From Lates calcarifer (taxonomy: Eukaryota; Chordata; Actinopteri; Centropomidae), in NCBI RefSeq assembly GCF_001640805.2, contig NC_066843.1, positions 11,636,036 to 11,700,035 on the forward strand: a stretch of 64,000 bases of DNA, read 5' to 3'. A model generated the notes under the pieces. The model was not told where the DNA came from, did not search any database, and worked only from the letters and a program-made list of their open reading frames with translations. Shown piece after piece: positions 61,901-64,000 of the stretch; positions within the stretch are counted from its first letter, which is position 1, and each line of letters starts with the position of its first letter. The position numbers and the translations under genes were made by a program.

Positions 61901-64000
61901 ATTGAATCCTTCTTGCCCATGTATTAAAAGTTGACTTAATTACCAAAATGCCATAATCTTAGTGCTTAAAGTCTGTTTTATGCCTCTGCATTTAAATGGA
62001 ATGGTAGCTCTGTACACACAGAGAGTAAACATGAAGTAGTTTGAAGAAAGGCTCAGAAAACTATGAGGAAAAAATTTAGTTTCTGTCTTTGTCTATATGT
62101 TTTTGTCACGTTGATGATGCTGTGCAAATGAAGCCTCTTTGTATCCAAGATTTTTTTAAACACCCATTTATCTTTTTGGTTTCTCTTCAATGTGCCAGCC
62201 GAATGTGGGCATGTTGGACGGATCGGCAGCAGGCGGTAGTGCTGGCGGCATGTTAGACCGTTCCCGCATGGCGCTGTGCGCCTTCACCTTCCTTTTCCTC
62301 TCTCTCAACCCTCTGGCAGCTCTGCTGTGTTCATCTGGCAGCAGCTCAGCTGGAAGCACCGCAGCCACCACCACCCATCACGCAGGCAGGAGCGTTCTGG
62401 GTGTGCATATTGCTGGTATGGAGGGTGCTTTTGCTGAATGCTAAATGCTGAAACAGCTTTGATTGCATATAATGTTTTTTGAGATACGAAACCATTGCAT
62501 ACAATAAATTCTTTCCTGTTGAATGACATAAATGTGTGTCATCCATAGCGGACTCATGGGGCTGGATGGACTGGATGCTACCAACTATACTTGTATGGCT
62601 ACTCAATGGTATTCTGGTGTCTGGAGTTCTGATCCGTCTCTTGGTGTATGGAGAACCTGTAACCAGACCACACTCTGGATCCTCTGTTCTGTTCTGGAGG
62701 CACCGCAAGCAGGCTGACCTGGACCTGGCTAGAGTATGTTTTTTGTATCGATATATATGAGACATGTGATTTTCATTTCATTCAAATGAGTGACTTTTCA
62801 TCTGTTCTACCTCGTCATCACTAATCTCTTTTACCCTCCCCAGGGGGATTTTGCTCAGGCTAGTCAGAACCTGTGGACCTGTCTTAAGGCTCTCGGTCGT
62901 CCCTTACCCACCTCTCAGTTGGACCTGGCTTGTGCTGCTTTGTGGTCTCTGCTAAGATTCTGCCTCCAGCGCCTCTGGGTGGGCCGCTGGCTGGCTGCCA
63001 GAGCTGGAGGGCTGCGATCCGACCGCCCCCTGCAGGAAGATGCCTGCAAGAGCAGCCGTGATGCTGCCCTAGTTTACCACCGCCTGCACCAGCTTCATAT
63101 GACAGGTTGGTTGGTGGGAAAAACCCTGTGTCTAAATTAAATCATTGTGGTAGACTGAACACAGTTGGGTGACATATTGAGCAGACAAAATCTCAGGTGA
63201 TTAAAGAGCAACTCAGCCCTCCTTTTTGACTAAGGGTCAGCTTACATTGATTCAGTGCCAGTAAAAGGTTTAGACTAAGGTTGCAAAATCAATCCGCTCA
63301 AGTATCAGACCACTTTGTCTCTTTTTTGGGAATTATTACATCACTATTGTTCTGTGTAAAGTAGTATATTAAATAAATGGTAATTTTACTTGTCTTCTGT
63401 TTGTGCGTTCAGGTAAATTGAATGGTAGCCACCTGTCCGCAGTGCACATGGCTTTAAGTGCAGTGAACCTGGCAGAGTGTTCTGGCTCCTGTCTGCCTGT
63501 AGCCACTCTGGCTGAGGTCTACGTCTCTGCAGCTCTACGGGTCAAAGCCAGCCTGCCAAGGATCCTCCATTTCACCTCTGTAAGTCCCCATAGTTTGCAC
63601 ATGCACAAGCTTCTTACTCATCCTGTAGAAAACACTCGAACAGCAAATAGTTTTGAGTGGACGTTTGGTTCATTCGTGATTTATACTTAATTTACTGATT
63701 CATTGATGACCCTGGGACTTAGCAATTTGAAATAAACTGAACTACACTGAACCAAATCATCATTAGTGAACTATAAGCTGTGTAATTCTGTCCACATTCC
63801 AGTTATATAAGAAGTGAGAGAACAGAAATTAACTGAGCGCTTTGTTTTTTCTTTTTCCTTGACAGCGTGTGTTCCTGAGCAGTGCCCGGCAGGCGTGCCT
63901 ATCCTCCAGTGGCAGCGTACCTCCAGCCATGCAGTGGCTCTGTCACCCACTAGGTCACCGCTTCTTTGTGGATGGGGATTGGGCTATTCGCAGCACTCCT
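55958..64000 (+). CDS. srebf1: Sterol regulatory element-binding protein 1 (3' end beyond the window)
   Basis: Membrane-anchored bHLH-LZ master regulator of lipid synthesis. Twelve exons in the window: 55958-56063, 57672-58262, 60380-60555, 60664-60804, 60947-61165, 61252-61366, 61611-61768, 62199-62415, 62549-62733, 62844-63105, 63413-63579 and 63866-64000 (open). They give 824 codons, all in phase. Exon 1 encodes an acidic 1a-type activation domain ([19 protein letters not shown]). A Pro/Gln/Ser-rich region follows. The basic region [16 protein letters not shown] has the SREBP-specific Tyr at about residue 390. A leucine zipper comes next, then DRSRMALC (site-2 protease Leu-Cys at about 528/529) at the first membrane segment. 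The lumenal loop has the site-1 protease motif RSVL (about 566-569), followed by a second membrane segment ([21 protein letters not shown]). The start of the regulatory domain then follows ([54 protein letters not shown]). The C-terminal part, about 300 residues in human, lies beyond 64000. Confidence 0.97.
57004..57148 (+). promoter_or_regulatory. Probable SREBP-1c-type internal promoter in SREBF1 intron 1
   Basis: TGACCGACAGTAACCC (57004-57019) is, on the opposite strand, a DR4 element GGGTTA-CTGT-CGGTCA. It has the same two hexamers as the LXR element I know from the mammalian SREBP-1c promoter. About 105 bases downstream, an inverted CCAAT (ATTGG, 57125-57129) is followed by ATCACCTCAT (57139-57148), an SRE-1 variant with two changes. 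In mammals the 1c promoter also lies between exon 1a and exon 2, with LXREs upstream of an NF-Y/E-box/SRE module. The 1c exon itself is not resolved; one possibility is a non-coding exon with initiation at the ATG of exon 2 (57674). Confidence 0.75.
57219..57241. repeat. Poly(T) tract
   Basis: About 23 T in SREBF1 intron 1, just downstream of the putative 1c promoter. Confidence 0.9.
58263..60379 (+). other. SREBF1 intron 2 (2.1 kb)
   Basis: No nested gene was recognised. A poly(A) run lies at about 59888-59906. A degenerate stretch near 59950-60010 (GCTGATATTGGCTGATACCA) looks like an old copy of a fish repeat with GATATTGGCTGATACC units. The rest is unremarkable AT-rich intron. Confidence 0.45.

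Noticed and set aside
1..64000. CRISPR arrays, operons, tRNA/rRNA genes, endogenous viral genes
   Set aside because: I looked for direct-repeat arrays, cloverleaf-type boxes and viral core motifs while reading; none were supported. miR-33-type microRNAs known from SREBF introns would lie in later introns beyond this window.

Overview
This is nuclear DNA from a vertebrate, almost certainly a teleost fish. The genes are split into many short exons with canonical splice sites. The encoded proteins are recognisably the fish versions of human genes, and the introns hold typical fish interspersed repeats and microsatellites. I see no prokaryotic, viral or organellar genes. All gene names rest on my recognition of the translated exons; no database was searched.

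Layout: (1) 499-2582 minus, an RNF151-type RING/TRAF zinc-finger protein. (2) 3274-17559 plus, TBL3/UTP13, a WD40 protein of the small-subunit processome. (3) 18808-21968 minus, NOXO1, an NADPH-oxidase organiser with PX and two SH3 domains. (4) 22.2-24.5 kb, a gene-poor, microsatellite-rich spacer. (5) 26457-29068 minus, GID4, substrate receptor of the CTLH/GID ubiquitin ligase. (6) about 29.69-30.07 kb, a decayed LINE-type fragment. (7) 30454-33623 minus, DRC3/LRRC48, a subunit of the ciliary nexin-dynein regulatory complex. (8) 34494-51829 plus, TOM1L2, a VHS/GAT endosomal adaptor. (9) 55958-64000 plus, SREBF1, cut off by the window edge after 824 codons.

The left block (RNF151-TBL3-NOXO1) corresponds to human 16p13.3. 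The right block (GID4-DRC3-TOM1L2-SREBF1) corresponds to human 17p11.2, with the same relative orientations but without ATPAF2. The genes are not a functional operon; they are neighbours by conserved synteny. DRC3 and TOM1L2 are head to head, and so are RNF151 and TBL3. TBL3 and NOXO1 converge.

The most interesting signals are as follows. Two separate introns of DRC3 look like U12-dependent AT-AC introns. The DRC3 promoter carries an RFX X-box palindrome, as expected of a ciliary gene. SREBF1 intron 1 contains an LXR element, an inverted CCAAT box and an SRE-like site in the order of the mammalian SREBP-1c promoter, and a further CRE/SRE/CCAAT cluster lies upstream of exon 1. TOM1L2 has an additional 25-codon in-frame exon. 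Three genes (NOXO1, GID4, DRC3) each carry one apparent exonic indel that breaks an otherwise perfect reading frame, which suggests consensus errors in the assembly or real lesions. I found no convincing previously unknown gene system.
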